DNA of 64,000 nucleotides from Nocardia otitidiscaviarum NBRC 14405 (GTDB lineage: Bacteria; Actinomycetota; Actinomycetes; Mycobacteriales; Mycobacteriaceae). Below, in pieces: positions 53,124-61,930 of the stretch; the first letter of the stretch is position 1; each line of letters begins with the position of its first letter. The stretch lies in contig NZ_BAGD01000044.1 in NCBI RefSeq assembly GCF_000308635.1, positions 53,493-117,492 of the forward strand. Direction: 5' to 3'. Made by a program: the position numbers and the translations under genes. The notes under the pieces are model-generated. The model was not told the origin of the DNA. It made no database searches and saw only the letters and a list, made by a program, of their open reading frames with translations.

Positions 53124-53136
53124 TTCGAGGAGAACT

Positions 53137-53832
53137 ATGTTCCGAACCACGAGGATGACCGCACTCACGGCGTCCACCGCGCTCGTCTTTGCGGGACTGA
53201 GCGCCGCCACCGGCATCGCCACGGCGGACGGGGGTTGCGAGGTGCGCAGCTATCAGACCAAGAAGGACGTCAGCACCGTAGGGATCACCCACACCTACGA
53301 GAAGATCGCCAGCGCCGAGAGCATCGGCATCGGCACCACGGTGACCTACGACGTGAAGATCGGCACCACCGGCATCGGCAACCCGTACGTCAACACCATC
53401 ACCGACTTCCCGCCCGCGGGCTTCGGCGCGCCGGTGAAGGTCGCCGTCACCGCGTACCACGCGGGCCGGGGCCAGCAGACCGAGGATGTGACCGCCACCC
53501 CGAACGCGGGCGGCTGGAAGGTCACCAGCACCGGCTGGTTCGTCAACTCCGGCAATCCGGTGACCCTGCACATCACCTACCCGGTGCCGGACAACCTGCG
53601 CGCGGGCCAGCAGATCACCAGCGGCGGTGTGGGTGTCGCGGGCACGGTCGGCGTGAGCAACGAGATGCCGAATCTGACCGCGTGTTTCACCGCGCGCGGT
53701 GCCAACCCGGGTGAGACCGTGCTGGGCAGCCTCGACGACAACGGCCTCGGATCCAACGACGGCCAGCTCAGCTCGACCGGCTCGTTCAGCGATGTGCTGG
53801 CCGAGACGCTGCGCAAGTTCCTGGGCAGCTGA
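53137..53832 (+). CDS. Secreted hypothetical protein, 231 aa
   Basis: Signal peptide (MTALTASTALVFAGLSAATGIATA, cleavage likely after ATA near residue 30). The mature domain, about 150 residues, is beta-rich with repeated T-x-V-x-Y and G-G/T-rich turns (VTYDVKIGTTGIGNPYVNTITDFP, PVTLHITYPVPDNLRAGQQIT) and two cysteines (C34 and one near 188); it resembles an immunoglobulin-like adhesive domain. Family not recognised. The C-terminus has a Ser/Gly-rich tail. ATG at 53137 with a GAGGAGA site. Confidence 0.75.
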   Translation: MFRTTRMTALTASTALVFAGLSAATGIATADGGCEVRSYQTKKDVSTVGITHTYEKIASAESIGIGTTVTYDVKIGTTGIGNPYVNTITDFPPAGFGAPVKVAVTAYHAGRGQQTEDVTATPNAGGWKVTSTGWFVNSGNPVTLHITYPVPDNLRAGQQITSGGVGVAGTVGVSNEMPNLTACFTARGANPGETVLGSLDDNGLGSNDGQLSSTGSFSDVLAETLRKFLGS

Positions 53833-53846
53833 CGGTCCGCAGTGCG

Positions 53847-53876
53847 GCCGCCCGCCCCGATGGTGGGGCGGGCGGC
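53847..53876. terminator. Hairpin after the secreted-protein gene
   Basis: 12-bp GC stem GCCGCCCGCCCC / GGGGCGGGCGGC with a 6-nt loop, 14 bp after the stop and 18 bp before the next start. Lacks a T-run; likely attenuates read-through to the esterase gene. Confidence 0.7.
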
Positions 53877-53893
53877 GGTGCGTCGTACGAGCG

Positions 53894-54922
53894 ATGATGG
53901 GTGAACGAATGCGCGAGAGAAGATTGTCGATACTGGTGGCGATCGGCTGCCTCCTGGTCGCCGCGGGACTGTCCGGCGCGTCCGGCACGGCCGCGGCCGA
54001 CCCCGCCGCAGCCGATCCCGCCACGGCCGAACTGGTGTTCACCGACCGGGCGGGACAGCGGCAGCAGATCATGCACGTCTACTCACCGTCCATGGCCCGC
54101 GTCATCACACTGCACGTGATCACCGCGTTCGACACCAGCGAGCCACGGCCGACGCTGTACCTGCTCAATGGCGCCGGCGGCGGTGAGGACCGCGCGAACT
54201 GGCATCGGCAGACCGATATCGTGCAGTTTCTCGCCGACAAGAACGTCAATGTGGTGACCCCGATCGGCGGCGCGTTCTCCTACTACACCGACTGGTACGC
54301 CGACGATCCCGAGATCGGCCGTCACAGGTGGACGACCTTCCTCACCCGCGAGCTGCCGCCCGTCATCGACGCGGCCCTCGGCACCACCGGTGTGAATGCC
54401 ATCGCGGGCGTGTCGATGTCGGCCACGTCGGCGCTCAATCTCGCGATCGCCGCCCCCGACCTGTACCGGGCGGTGGCGTCCTACAGCGGTTGCGCCTCCA
54501 CCAGCGACGCCATCAGCCGCACCTACATCGAACTCGTTCTCGCCCGTGCCGACGCCGACGTCCGCAATATGTGGGGTGAGCCCGACGATCCCGCCTGGCT
54601 GCGCCACGACGCGGTACTCAATGCCGACAAGCTGCGCGGCAAGACCATCTACATCTCCAGCGCGACCGGACTGCCCGGCCGCGCGGACACCCTCGCCAAT
54701 CCGCTGGTGGGCGGCGAACCCGCCACCCTGGCGAATCAGATCGTGCTCGGGGGCATGATCGAAGCCGCGACGAACCTGTGCACCCACCGGCTGGCGGGCC
54801 GCCTGGCCGAGCTGGGCATCCCCGCCACGGTCGAATTCCAGCCCGCCGGAACGCATTCCTGGATGTACTGGCAGGACACCTTCCACCGCTCCTGGCCGAT
54901 TCTGGAGGCCGCGCTGCGGTGA
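53894..54922 (+). CDS. Antigen-85-like secreted esterase/mycolyltransferase-type protein, 342 aa
   Basis: Alpha/beta hydrolase of the esterase D/antigen 85 family. Signal peptide (ILVAIGCLLVAAGLSGASG) near residues 12-32. Catalytic nucleophile in GVSMSATSALNLAIAA near residue 180, compared with GLSMSGxSA in true FbpA-C; the final His lies in GTHSWMYWQDTFH near 325. The N-terminal core PTLYLLNGAGGGEDRANWHRQTDIVQFL is like Ag85's strand-loop region. It could transfer mycolates to trehalose or arabinogalactan, or be a diverged esterase. ATG at 53894; ATG at 53909 is possible. Confidence 0.85.
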   Translation: MMGERMRERRLSILVAIGCLLVAAGLSGASGTAAADPAAADPATAELVFTDRAGQRQQIMHVYSPSMARVITLHVITAFDTSEPRPTLYLLNGAGGGEDRANWHRQTDIVQFLADKNVNVVTPIGGAFSYYTDWYADDPEIGRHRWTTFLTRELPPVIDAALGTTGVNAIAGVSMSATSALNLAIAAPDLYRAVASYSGCASTSDAISRTYIELVLARADADVRNMWGEPDDPAWLRHDAVLNADKLRGKTIYISSATGLPGRADTLANPLVGGEPATLANQIVLGGMIEAATNLCTHRLAGRLAELGIPATVEFQPAGTHSWMYWQDTFHRSWPILEAALR

Positions 54923-54941
54923 CCGCGCACGCGGAGGACGT

Positions 54942-56186
54942 TCAGCTTCGGCGGGACGAGCCAGTCGCGGCGCTCAGCGCCTCGGCGTAGACCGCCAGGA
55001 CGCGGTCGATATGGCGGGACTGCCGTGGTTCGTCGGAATGGGCGGCGAGGGCGACCCGCGCCGCCGTCAGGCGCTCGCGGTCCTCGGCAAGGGATCGCAG
55101 TGTGTCGGTGAAGGATTCGACGGACGGGTCGGCAGTGCGGACGCCGCCCGTCGTGGGCACCGTTTCGGTCAGTTCCGGATCGCAGTAGACGATGGGTAGA
55201 CCCATGGCCACCGCCTCCAGCAGCACCATGCCCTGGGTGTCGCAGTCGGAGGTGAGCAGCAGTAGGTCGTGGGTGCGCATGGCGTGCAGGCAGGCGGCTT
55301 GGTCGACCTCCCCGTGCAGGTGGACGCGGCCGCCCGGATCCGCGTCGGTGACGGCGGCGCGGGCGGCATCGGCGAGCGGCCCGCCGCCGTAGACGTCCAG
55401 CGTGGCGTTGCCGACCCGCCGGATCACCTCGATGGCCTCCAGCGGGCGCTTCTCCGTGGACAGGCGACCGCACCACAGTGCCCGCAACGGTGCGCCCGGT
55501 GCGGTGCCGGCCGCCGGGGTGTCGCGGGCACGGTCGAGCAGGGCATCGTCGATTCCGTTGGACACCACGTGAATCGGCCGGTCCACGCCGCGGTCGGTGA
55601 GGCGGCGGGCGAAGTGTTCGGTGGGCACGATCACTCGATCCGCCGCCTGGGCCTGCGCGATCAGGGGACGCCAGGCCAGCCGTGCGACCCGGCCGTCGCC
55701 GGTGGCGGCCGGACGCCGGTCCAGCGGCACGAACCAGCCGTGCAGCAGCCGCATGATCAACGCGGCCGGAAGCGGTGCGGGGGAGTACTTCTCGATGACC
55801 AGATCGTCACGGCTCTGCATGGTCTGTACGACCGGTACCCCGTGGCGGCGGGCGGCCCGCGCACCGGCGATTCCGCAGCCGTAGGTGGTCAGCGCGTGCA
55901 CGATGTGCACCGGCCCGCGCGCGGCGAACGCGGTGTCGACGATGCGGCGGTTGGCTCGGGTCGGCAGGGCCACCGGCAGCCCGTTCGACATGGAGAACGG
56001 CGTCGTGCGCAGGAGCACCGTATTTCCGTCCGGTGTCGTGGATCCCGGCGCGGGCGGGCAGAAGACGGTCACCCGGTGTCCGAGGCGGCGCAGGCCGTCG
56101 CACAGCGCCCGCTGGGCGGTCTGGACGCCGCCCAGGGTGTCCGGGTGGAAGTCGGTGAACATGGCGATGTGCAGGGTATCGGCCAT
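54942..56186 (-). CDS. GT4-type glycosyltransferase, 414 aa
   Basis: GT-B fold, retaining. N-terminus TDFHPDTLGGVQTAQRALCDGLRRLGHRV is typical of acceptor-domain start; donor domain has LWCGRLSTEKRPLEAIEVIRRVG near residue 240 and LLLTSDCDTQGMVLLEAVAMGLPIVYCD near 320, in which the usual first Glu of the EX7E motif is replaced by Asp-Thr-Gln. Possible role: adding a sugar to a lipid or peptide. It follows the GT1 gene with 3 bp between start and stop, so both are one transcription unit. Confidence 0.87.
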   Translation of the reverse strand: MADTLHIAMFTDFHPDTLGGVQTAQRALCDGLRRLGHRVTVFCPPAPGSTTPDGNTVLLRTTPFSMSNGLPVALPTRANRRIVDTAFAARGPVHIVHALTTYGCGIAGARAARRHGVPVVQTMQSRDDLVIEKYSPAPLPAALIMRLLHGWFVPLDRRPAATGDGRVARLAWRPLIAQAQAADRVIVPTEHFARRLTDRGVDRPIHVVSNGIDDALLDRARDTPAAGTAPGAPLRALWCGRLSTEKRPLEAIEVIRRVGNATLDVYGGGPLADAARAAVTDADPGGRVHLHGEVDQAACLHAMRTHDLLLLTSDCDTQGMVLLEAVAMGLPIVYCDPELTETVPTTGGVRTADPSVESFTDTLRSLAEDRERLTAARVALAAHSDEPRQSRHIDRVLAVYAEALSAATGSSRRS

Positions 56187-56188
56187 GG

Positions 56189-57478
56189 TCAGGCCGATGC
56201 CGTGACGGCGAGACGTTCCACCTCGTCCGCGGTGGCGCTGATCCCGTTCTCGGCGGACACGAGCCGTCCGAGTTCGGCGGCGCGGTCGCGGGCCTCGGGG
56301 GCGAGGGTGCGCACCAGGGCGTCGTAGAGCCGGCTCTCGGTCAGCTTCGGATACGGGAAATCGGCGCCGATACCGAGCGCGGAAATCCGCCAGCCGTAGA
56401 AGAACTGGTCGCTGTGCACCCCGATCACCACCGCGGGCAAGCCGGCCCGCAGCACGTCGTGGGTATTGCCGCTGCCGCCGTGATGCACCACCGCCCGGCA
56501 GCGCGGCAGCACGCGGTCGTAGTCGAAGGAGTCCAGGACGAGCAGTCGCCGGTCGTGGCCGATACCCCGGGGGTAGCCCTCGCCCTTCACCGTCACCAGC
56601 GCCCGTGCGCCCAATCGGCGGCACACCGCTGCGATCAGATCGCAGCTGCCGGTCGGGTCGAGAATCGGCATCCCGGTGAGGCAGAAGTAGATCGGCGGTT
56701 CGCCCTCGTCGAGCCATGCGTCCAACTCCGGGTCGACCCGCGCCTCACCCCACGCCCCGCGCAGCCGCGCCGGGAGTACGGGCGCGCCGACGATGGTCGA
56801 GCGGTCCGGCCAGTCGGCGGGTTTCGGCAGCAGTACCGGACTCACCATGTGCACCAGTGGAATCGCGTCCTCGCGGATGCGGCGGAACGGATTGCGGGGT
56901 TTGCCGGGCAGGCCCATCATCTCCCGCACCCGCCGGTCCATCTTGTGATACGCCGCCCCGTAGGCGACTTCGAAGGCCGTATAGCTGGCCAGCCGCAGCC
57001 GACGTGACGACACCATCTGCTTGACCATGAACGACGACGGGAATTCGGCGGTCCGCTCCAGCGGATAGGGCAGGCCGCCGATCACGGTCTGGCCGGTCTT
57101 CTCGCGCCGTTCCATGGCCCACGGCAGGGTGGAGGCGCACGAGACGATCACCTCGGCCGACGCGCAGGCTTCGCTGAGCACCCGGTGCATCCGCTCACCG
57201 CGCTCACCCGCCATGATCTTGACCGTATCCCGCATGATCTGCACGAACGGCAGTGGATTGCCGGAGGACAGGCCGCGTTTCGCGGCCGGGGATTCCAGCA
57301 GCTCCGCCGAATTGAACGGGATCACGTGCGGTTCGAATCCGGAGCGGCGCACCACATCCGCGTAGTTCTCGGTGGCTGTCATCTCGACCCGGTGCCCGCG
57401 CGTGCGCAGCTCATCGGCCAGGGCGAGGTACGGCTGGTGGTCGCCCCGGGTGCCCGCCGTCAGCAAAGCGATCCGCAT
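56189..57478 (-). CDS. GT1/GT28-type glycosyltransferase, 429 aa
   Basis: UDP/dTDP-sugar-dependent, GT-B fold. Start MRIALLTAGTRGDHQPYLALADELRTRGHRV is the hallmark of actinobacterial glycolipid and macrolide glycosyltransferases. The donor-site signature CRAVVHHGGSGNTHDVLRAGLPAVVIGVHSDQFFYGWRI lies near residue 335. It resembles mycobacterial enzymes that glycosylate glycopeptidolipids and sterols. ATG at 57478 has GGAGACG upstream. Divergent from the Gfo/Idh gene, and probably part of the adjacent biosynthetic cluster. Confidence 0.9.
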   Translation of the reverse strand: MRIALLTAGTRGDHQPYLALADELRTRGHRVEMTATENYADVVRRSGFEPHVIPFNSAELLESPAAKRGLSSGNPLPFVQIMRDTVKIMAGERGERMHRVLSEACASAEVIVSCASTLPWAMERREKTGQTVIGGLPYPLERTAEFPSSFMVKQMVSSRRLRLASYTAFEVAYGAAYHKMDRRVREMMGLPGKPRNPFRRIREDAIPLVHMVSPVLLPKPADWPDRSTIVGAPVLPARLRGAWGEARVDPELDAWLDEGEPPIYFCLTGMPILDPTGSCDLIAAVCRRLGARALVTVKGEGYPRGIGHDRRLLVLDSFDYDRVLPRCRAVVHHGGSGNTHDVLRAGLPAVVIGVHSDQFFYGWRISALGIGADFPYPKLTESRLYDALVRTLAPEARDRAAELGRLVSAENGISATADEVERLAVTASA

Positions 57479-57581
57479 GCTCTCGTCTCCGTTCGTAATC
57501 CGCTGGGGTACTTGGCTATTCGTTGCCATTGTCACGATGTCGGCTCGGTCTCGGTGCGCGCGCCGGTGTTAGTGTCGCGGG

Positions 57582-58583
57582 GTGACCGCAGAATCGCGCC
57601 CCGAACTCCGGATCGGCATTCTCGGTGCGGCCCGCATCGCACCGGCCGCCCTGATCGCACCCGCCCGCCGGAATCGGGAGGTCGCCGTCACCGCCGTGGC
57701 GGCGCGCGATCGGGCGCGAGCCGATCGGTTCGCCGCCAAGAACGGCATCGCGGGCGTCCACGACAGCTATTCGACACTGATCGCCGCGCCCGATGTCGAC
57801 GCCGTGTACATCCCCCTGCCCAATGGCCTGCACGGCCGCTGGACCGCCGCCGCGCTGCGGGCCGGGAAGCATGTGCTGTGCGAGAAGCCGTTCACCGCGA
57901 ACGCCGCGGAGGCGCGCGAGATCGCCGAGCTGGCAGCAGATTCCGATCGCGTGGTGATGGAGGCGTTCCACTACCGCTATCACCCGCTGGTGACGGCGGC
58001 CGAGGAGATCATCGCCTCCGGGGAGCTGGGGCGGCTGCTGCGGGTGGAGACGGCGTTCAGCTTCCCGCTGCCGAAGTTCTCCGATATCCGCTACGACTAC
58101 CGGCTCGCGGGCGGTGCCCTGATGGACGCGGGCTGCTACGCCGTGCACCTGGCACGCGTGCTCGGCGGCGAGGAGCCGGTGGTGCTGGCGGCGCGGGCGA
58201 AGTCGCGCGGACCGGAGATCGACCGTGCCATGACCGCCGACCTGCGCTTCCCCTCCGGGCATACCGGCCGTATCCAATGTTCCATGTGGTCGTCGGACGT
58301 GCTGCGCATCGCGGCAACCGTCACCGGCGAGCGCGGCCGGATGCGACTGTGGAATCCGGTGCTGCCGCACGTCGGACACGCCCTGATCATCCGCACCGAG
58401 CAGGGCAGGCGGGTACGGCGATTCGCCCGGCGCACGTCCTACGACTATCAACTCGACGCCTTCGCCGCCGCGGTGCTGCGGGGTGCGCCGGTCGCCACCG
58501 GACCGGACGACGCCGTCGCCACCATGACCGTCATCGATGCCATCTACGAGTCCGCCGGTCTGCCGCTACGCCTGCCGAGCTGA
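57582..58583 (+). CDS. Gfo/Idh/MocA-family oxidoreductase, 333 aa
   Basis: NAD(P)-dependent sugar-type dehydrogenase. Rossmann start RIGILGAARIAPAALIAPARR (GxGxxG variant GAARIA), the HVLCEKPFTANAAEA motif near residue 92 with catalytic Lys, and AFHYRYHPLVTAAEE near 125. The C-terminal beta sheet has LAGGALMDAGCYAVHLAR. The role may be in making or modifying the sugar transferred by the neighbouring glycosyltransferases. GTG at 57582. The end overlaps the hydrolase gene's end by 18 bp, convergently. Confidence 0.92.
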   Translation: MTAESRPELRIGILGAARIAPAALIAPARRNREVAVTAVAARDRARADRFAAKNGIAGVHDSYSTLIAAPDVDAVYIPLPNGLHGRWTAAALRAGKHVLCEKPFTANAAEAREIAELAADSDRVVMEAFHYRYHPLVTAAEEIIASGELGRLLRVETAFSFPLPKFSDIRYDYRLAGGALMDAGCYAVHLARVLGGEEPVVLAARAKSRGPEIDRAMTADLRFPSGHTGRIQCSMWSSDVLRIAATVTGERGRMRLWNPVLPHVGHALIIRTEQGRRVRRFARRTSYDYQLDAFAAAVLRGAPVATGPDDAVATMTVIDAIYESAGLPLRLPS

Positions 58584-59642
58584 CAGCTCGTCGAGGAAAT
58601 CGATCAGATACCCGAAGACATCGAGGGCCGCGCCCCGGCCGATGATCGTGTCGAGGTGGCCGTAACCCGGAATCTCGCGATAGCGGACATCGAGTTCCGG
58701 ATTGCGCGCCGACAATACCTCCGAACACAGCTTGTTGGAGTCCAGCCAGGCACCGTTGCGGCTACCCGACAGCAGCAGCACCGGGCAGTCGATGCGATCG
58801 GCCCGGTCGAGCGCGTTCTCCGGCAGCGCGCGGTAGCGGTCGTCGTCGACATGCCAGCGCAGCACCGCGTGCGCCAACTCCATCTGTCGCAGCTGCGGCA
58901 ACAGGGACAGCGGTATGGCGCCGAACAGTTCGGCCAGCCGGTCGTGGGTGCGCGTGTCCAGATGGTCGTGCTCGAACAGTTCGCCGCCCATACCCCAGCC
59001 GTGGTGGACCATACGGCAGGTAGGATCCGGACATTCGCCCTTGCGGGACAGGGCGGCATAGAGCAGCGTGCGCCGCGACCACAGGCCGACCTTGCGGAAG
59101 TCGGATTCGATATGCGTGACGCGGGAACCGAGCAGCCCGCTGCCCACCAGCACGCGCATCCGTGCCGAGGTGCTGACCTTCGGCGTGAGAAAGACGCCCT
59201 GTGCGACCACGCCCGCCAGTCCGGGCAGCAGCCCGCCGGTCAGACTCAGTGCCAGCGCCAGCGCGCCGACGCAGTGCGCCACGGCGAACAGTGGCCGGTC
59301 ACCGATGCGCTCCCGAATCCGCGCCACCGCCGCCGGGAGGTCGTAGAGGGCGACATCGTCGAGGCTGTAGTCGGGGCCGGATTCGTTGTAGGGCAGCCGG
59401 GCGCTGCCACGCCAGTCCAGCAGCCACGACTGGTAACCCGCATCCGCGAGTACCGCTGCCGCATTGCGAATCTCGGGTAGCGCGAACATATCGGACGAGA
59501 TTCCGTGCCCGTGCACCAGCAGTACCGCGGGGGCGTCGGCGGGGCCGATGCGACGCAGTCGTAGGTCGATGCCGTCGTCGGTGCGGAAGGAGAACTCCTC
59601 CGCCACCGCGTATTCCGGCGAAACGGCGGACAGATTCCTCAA
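58566..59642 (-). CDS. Alpha/beta hydrolase with cysteine nucleophile, 358 aa
   Basis: Alpha/beta hydrolase fold: LLVHGHGISSDMF near residue 42, DWRGSARLPYN near 76, and at the nucleophile elbow AHCVGALAL with Cys124 instead of the usual Ser (GxSxG). The catalytic His is in GYGHLDTIIGR near 335. Cys nucleophiles occur in PHA synthases and in the hydrolase domains associated with cholesterol-oxidase-like proteins. TTG at 59642 overlaps the reductase stop (TTGA) with a GAAGGAG site, so it is translationally coupled and probably processes or releases that enzyme's product. Confidence 0.88.
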   Translation of the reverse strand: MRNLSAVSPEYAVAEEFSFRTDDGIDLRLRRIGPADAPAVLLVHGHGISSDMFALPEIRNAAAVLADAGYQSWLLDWRGSARLPYNESGPDYSLDDVALYDLPAAVARIRERIGDRPLFAVAHCVGALALALSLTGGLLPGLAGVVAQGVFLTPKVSTSARMRVLVGSGLLGSRVTHIESDFRKVGLWSRRTLLYAALSRKGECPDPTCRMVHHGWGMGGELFEHDHLDTRTHDRLAELFGAIPLSLLPQLRQMELAHAVLRWHVDDDRYRALPENALDRADRIDCPVLLLSGSRNGAWLDSNKLCSEVLSARNPELDVRYREIPGYGHLDTIIGRGAALDVFGYLIDFLDELSARQA

Positions 59643-61930
59643 CGGTGCTCCTTCCGCAGCGCGCGGCGCAGATCCAGCAGGTCGGTGCCCACCCGGAGCA
59701 TCGGCTCCAGCAGGCTCTTGCCGAGCTGACCGCCGAACCAGCTGAGCCACAGCAGTTTCGCCAGACGCTGCTGGCGTTCGGACAGCCGGGGATCGATCCG
59801 GATGCCGTCTATCTGGTCGGGCAGGTAGGTGTGCATGGGCACGGTGACCTCACCGGTGAAGGCGGCGGGCTCGCCGGTGCGGCCGATCTCCACCACCTGG
59901 CTGCCGAGTTGGCGCACCAGCCGTCGCCGGACCGCCGCGAACTTGTATCCGTGCAGCCACCACGTCTCGCCGGAGGCGGCACGCAGGGCCAACCGGTAGT
60001 GCATGATCGGATGCCGCGTCTCGCCGCGCAGCGGGATGCCGTCGTGCGGTCGCACCGTCGCGGTGCCGTCGACCGTGAGCGGTTCGTCGTGCAGTCGCGC
60101 ACAGGTCAGCTCGCCGGTGACGTCCAGGGTGCGGGCACCGAACATCTGCGCACTGGTGGCGATGGACAGGGCGAGCCGCAGCTCGCAGGGGATATCGGCG
60201 GCCTCGCCGACCGCTCCGATCGTGCCGGACAGGGTTTCGGCGAAGCGCAGATAGGGTTCCTCGCCGGGCAGGGGACCCACACCGGCCAAGGTTTCGAGCA
60301 TCTTCCCCCGGGCCGCCGGCCCGGAGGCGGGTCCGGGCAGGCCGTGGGCGGCGACGAAGGCGTCGGTGCGGGCGGCCGTCGCGGGCGGAGCGGTGACCAT
60401 GGCGGCCAGCTGCCGCCGGGCGACGGGACTGCGTAGAACCTGCGCCAGCGACGTCAGTTCCGGTACTGGACCGTCCTCGATCGCCCGGATCACGTCCTCG
60501 CACCACCACTCCCAGTGCTGTACGCGAACGCCCAAGCCGCCCAGCGTGGTTTCGGCCAGCAGCCGTTCCAGCGTGGTCGGCACGCCGGTGAGGTGGTAGG
60601 TGTGACCCCAGGCGCTCGGCGTGGTGACGATTCCGGCGGCCACCCGGCTGACCCAGTCGACAGGGGCCGCATTGAGGTGGCGGAATCCTGGCACGGCGCG
60701 AAAGCGCATGAGCGCGGCGGTGATTCCGGCATTGAGATCGCGTGGATTGTGCGCACCGGTATCCGGGTGCGCGCCGATGCCACCGGGGCGCAACACGGTC
60801 GCCACCAAGCCGTGCTCGCTCGCCCGCCGCAGCACCGCCTCGGCGGCCCATTTGGAGCGGTCGTATCCGATGGGTAGGGCGGCGACGTGGGCGGTCGGAT
60901 CGTCCTCGCCCAGGGTGGCGGCCTCGGTGCCGTTGAAAACGGCCAGGGACGAGATGTGGTGCAGCGGTTTGGGTCGGCCTGTACCGGCCAGTTCCGCCAG
61001 GGTCAGCGGGCCGAGCACATTGGTGCGGCGCAGCGACGGATAGCCGCGCAGGAAGTCCACGGCCGCACCCGCGTTCACGATCGAGTCCACGTCCTCGCCC
61101 AGCTCGCGCCACCGCCGCTCGGACAACCCGAGCCGGGGTTCGCGCAGATCGCCCGCCAGCGGCGTCACCCGGCGCAGCACCTCCCGCGACCAGGGCAGTG
61201 CGAAGCGGCGGACGGCCTGCTCCAGCCGGACGGCGGCCTGGTCGTCGGTCTCGGCGCGCACCAGGCAGACCACGTGGGCATCGCTGTGCCGCAGCAGATC
61301 CAGCAGCAGATGGCTGCCCAGGAATCCGGTGGCCCCGGTCAGCAGGATGTGGCGCGGGACGACGCGCTCCGGTGCTGCGATGATCGGCAGCCGGTCGGCG
61401 TCGGCGAGATCGGCGAAGAGCTGCGCGAGGTCGTCGGTGTCCGGCTCGGAACACGAGTTCGGCTGTGGTGCGGTGGATTCCGGATGGTCGGCCAGCCACC
61501 GGCGGGCCAGCCTGCGGGGGCGCGCGTCGAAGAACACGGTGTCCAGGTCCGGATGGATATCCAGTTCCCGGGTCAGCGCCGCGAGCAGTTCGACCGCGGC
61601 GACGGAGGTGCCGCCCGCGTCGAAGAAATCGGTATCGGCATCGATGGGCGTATCGGTGAACCGGTTCGCGACAGTCGTGATCGCCGCCGCCAGCCCATCG
61701 ACATCCCAGCGGCGCACACCATCGACCGGCGTCGGCGTGATCCGCGGGAGAGCGGCCGTGGCATCGTCCTTCGCCGCGTTGCTGCCGCCGTCGGTGCGGG
61801 CCGCCGATGCCGACCGGTCGAGCAGCGCGGCGATATCCATTGCGCCGGTGCCTCGTTCGAGACTCTCGGCGCGGGCGCGCCGGTCCACGGCCGGTTCGCG
61901 CGCCGGCACTCGATCATCAGTTGCGCTCAC
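59639..61930 (-). CDS. Carrier-thioester reductase protein with extra C-terminal domain, 763 aa
   Basis: NRPS-like termination module. Residues about 70-150: carrier domain with DTDFFDAGGTSVAAVELL, phosphopantetheine Ser109. Residues about 190-540: thioester reductase, GATGFLGSHLLLDLL (199-213), then YDRSK (Tyr356, Lys360) as catalytic pair. It should reduce a tethered acyl thioester to aldehyde or alcohol with NADPH. Residues about 555-763: a beta-rich domain (EPYLRFAETLSGTIG, GETRHPIMHYRLALRA, EPAAFTGEVTVPMHTYLPDQIDGI) like the middle domain of GMC-type cholesterol-oxidase-associated proteins. GTG at 61930, GGAGG 6 bp ahead, overlaps the upstream gene by 14 bp. Coupled to the hydrolase gene. 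Confidence 0.9.
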   Translation of the reverse strand: MSATDDRVPAREPAVDRRARAESLERGTGAMDIAALLDRSASAARTDGGSNAAKDDATAALPRITPTPVDGVRRWDVDGLAAAITTVANRFTDTPIDADTDFFDAGGTSVAAVELLAALTRELDIHPDLDTVFFDARPRRLARRWLADHPESTAPQPNSCSEPDTDDLAQLFADLADADRLPIIAAPERVVPRHILLTGATGFLGSHLLLDLLRHSDAHVVCLVRAETDDQAAVRLEQAVRRFALPWSREVLRRVTPLAGDLREPRLGLSERRWRELGEDVDSIVNAGAAVDFLRGYPSLRRTNVLGPLTLAELAGTGRPKPLHHISSLAVFNGTEAATLGEDDPTAHVAALPIGYDRSKWAAEAVLRRASEHGLVATVLRPGGIGAHPDTGAHNPRDLNAGITAALMRFRAVPGFRHLNAAPVDWVSRVAAGIVTTPSAWGHTYHLTGVPTTLERLLAETTLGGLGVRVQHWEWWCEDVIRAIEDGPVPELTSLAQVLRSPVARRQLAAMVTAPPATAARTDAFVAAHGLPGPASGPAARGKMLETLAGVGPLPGEEPYLRFAETLSGTIGAVGEAADIPCELRLALSIATSAQMFGARTLDVTGELTCARLHDEPLTVDGTATVRPHDGIPLRGETRHPIMHYRLALRAASGETWWLHGYKFAAVRRRLVRQLGSQVVEIGRTGEPAAFTGEVTVPMHTYLPDQIDGIRIDPRLSERQQRLAKLLWLSWFGGQLGKSLLEPMLRVGTDLLDLRRALRKEHR

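Larger units (their letters stand above)
52798..53136. other. Intergenic region with paired DNA/RNA structures upstream of a secreted protein gene
   Basis: No convincing gene. Two structures stand out: the dyad AGTTAAC-TGT-GTTAACT at 53022-53038 and a hairpin at 53098-53123 just before the ribosome-binding site of the next gene. No ABC ATPase remnant is visible despite the preceding transporter genes. Confidence 0.5.
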
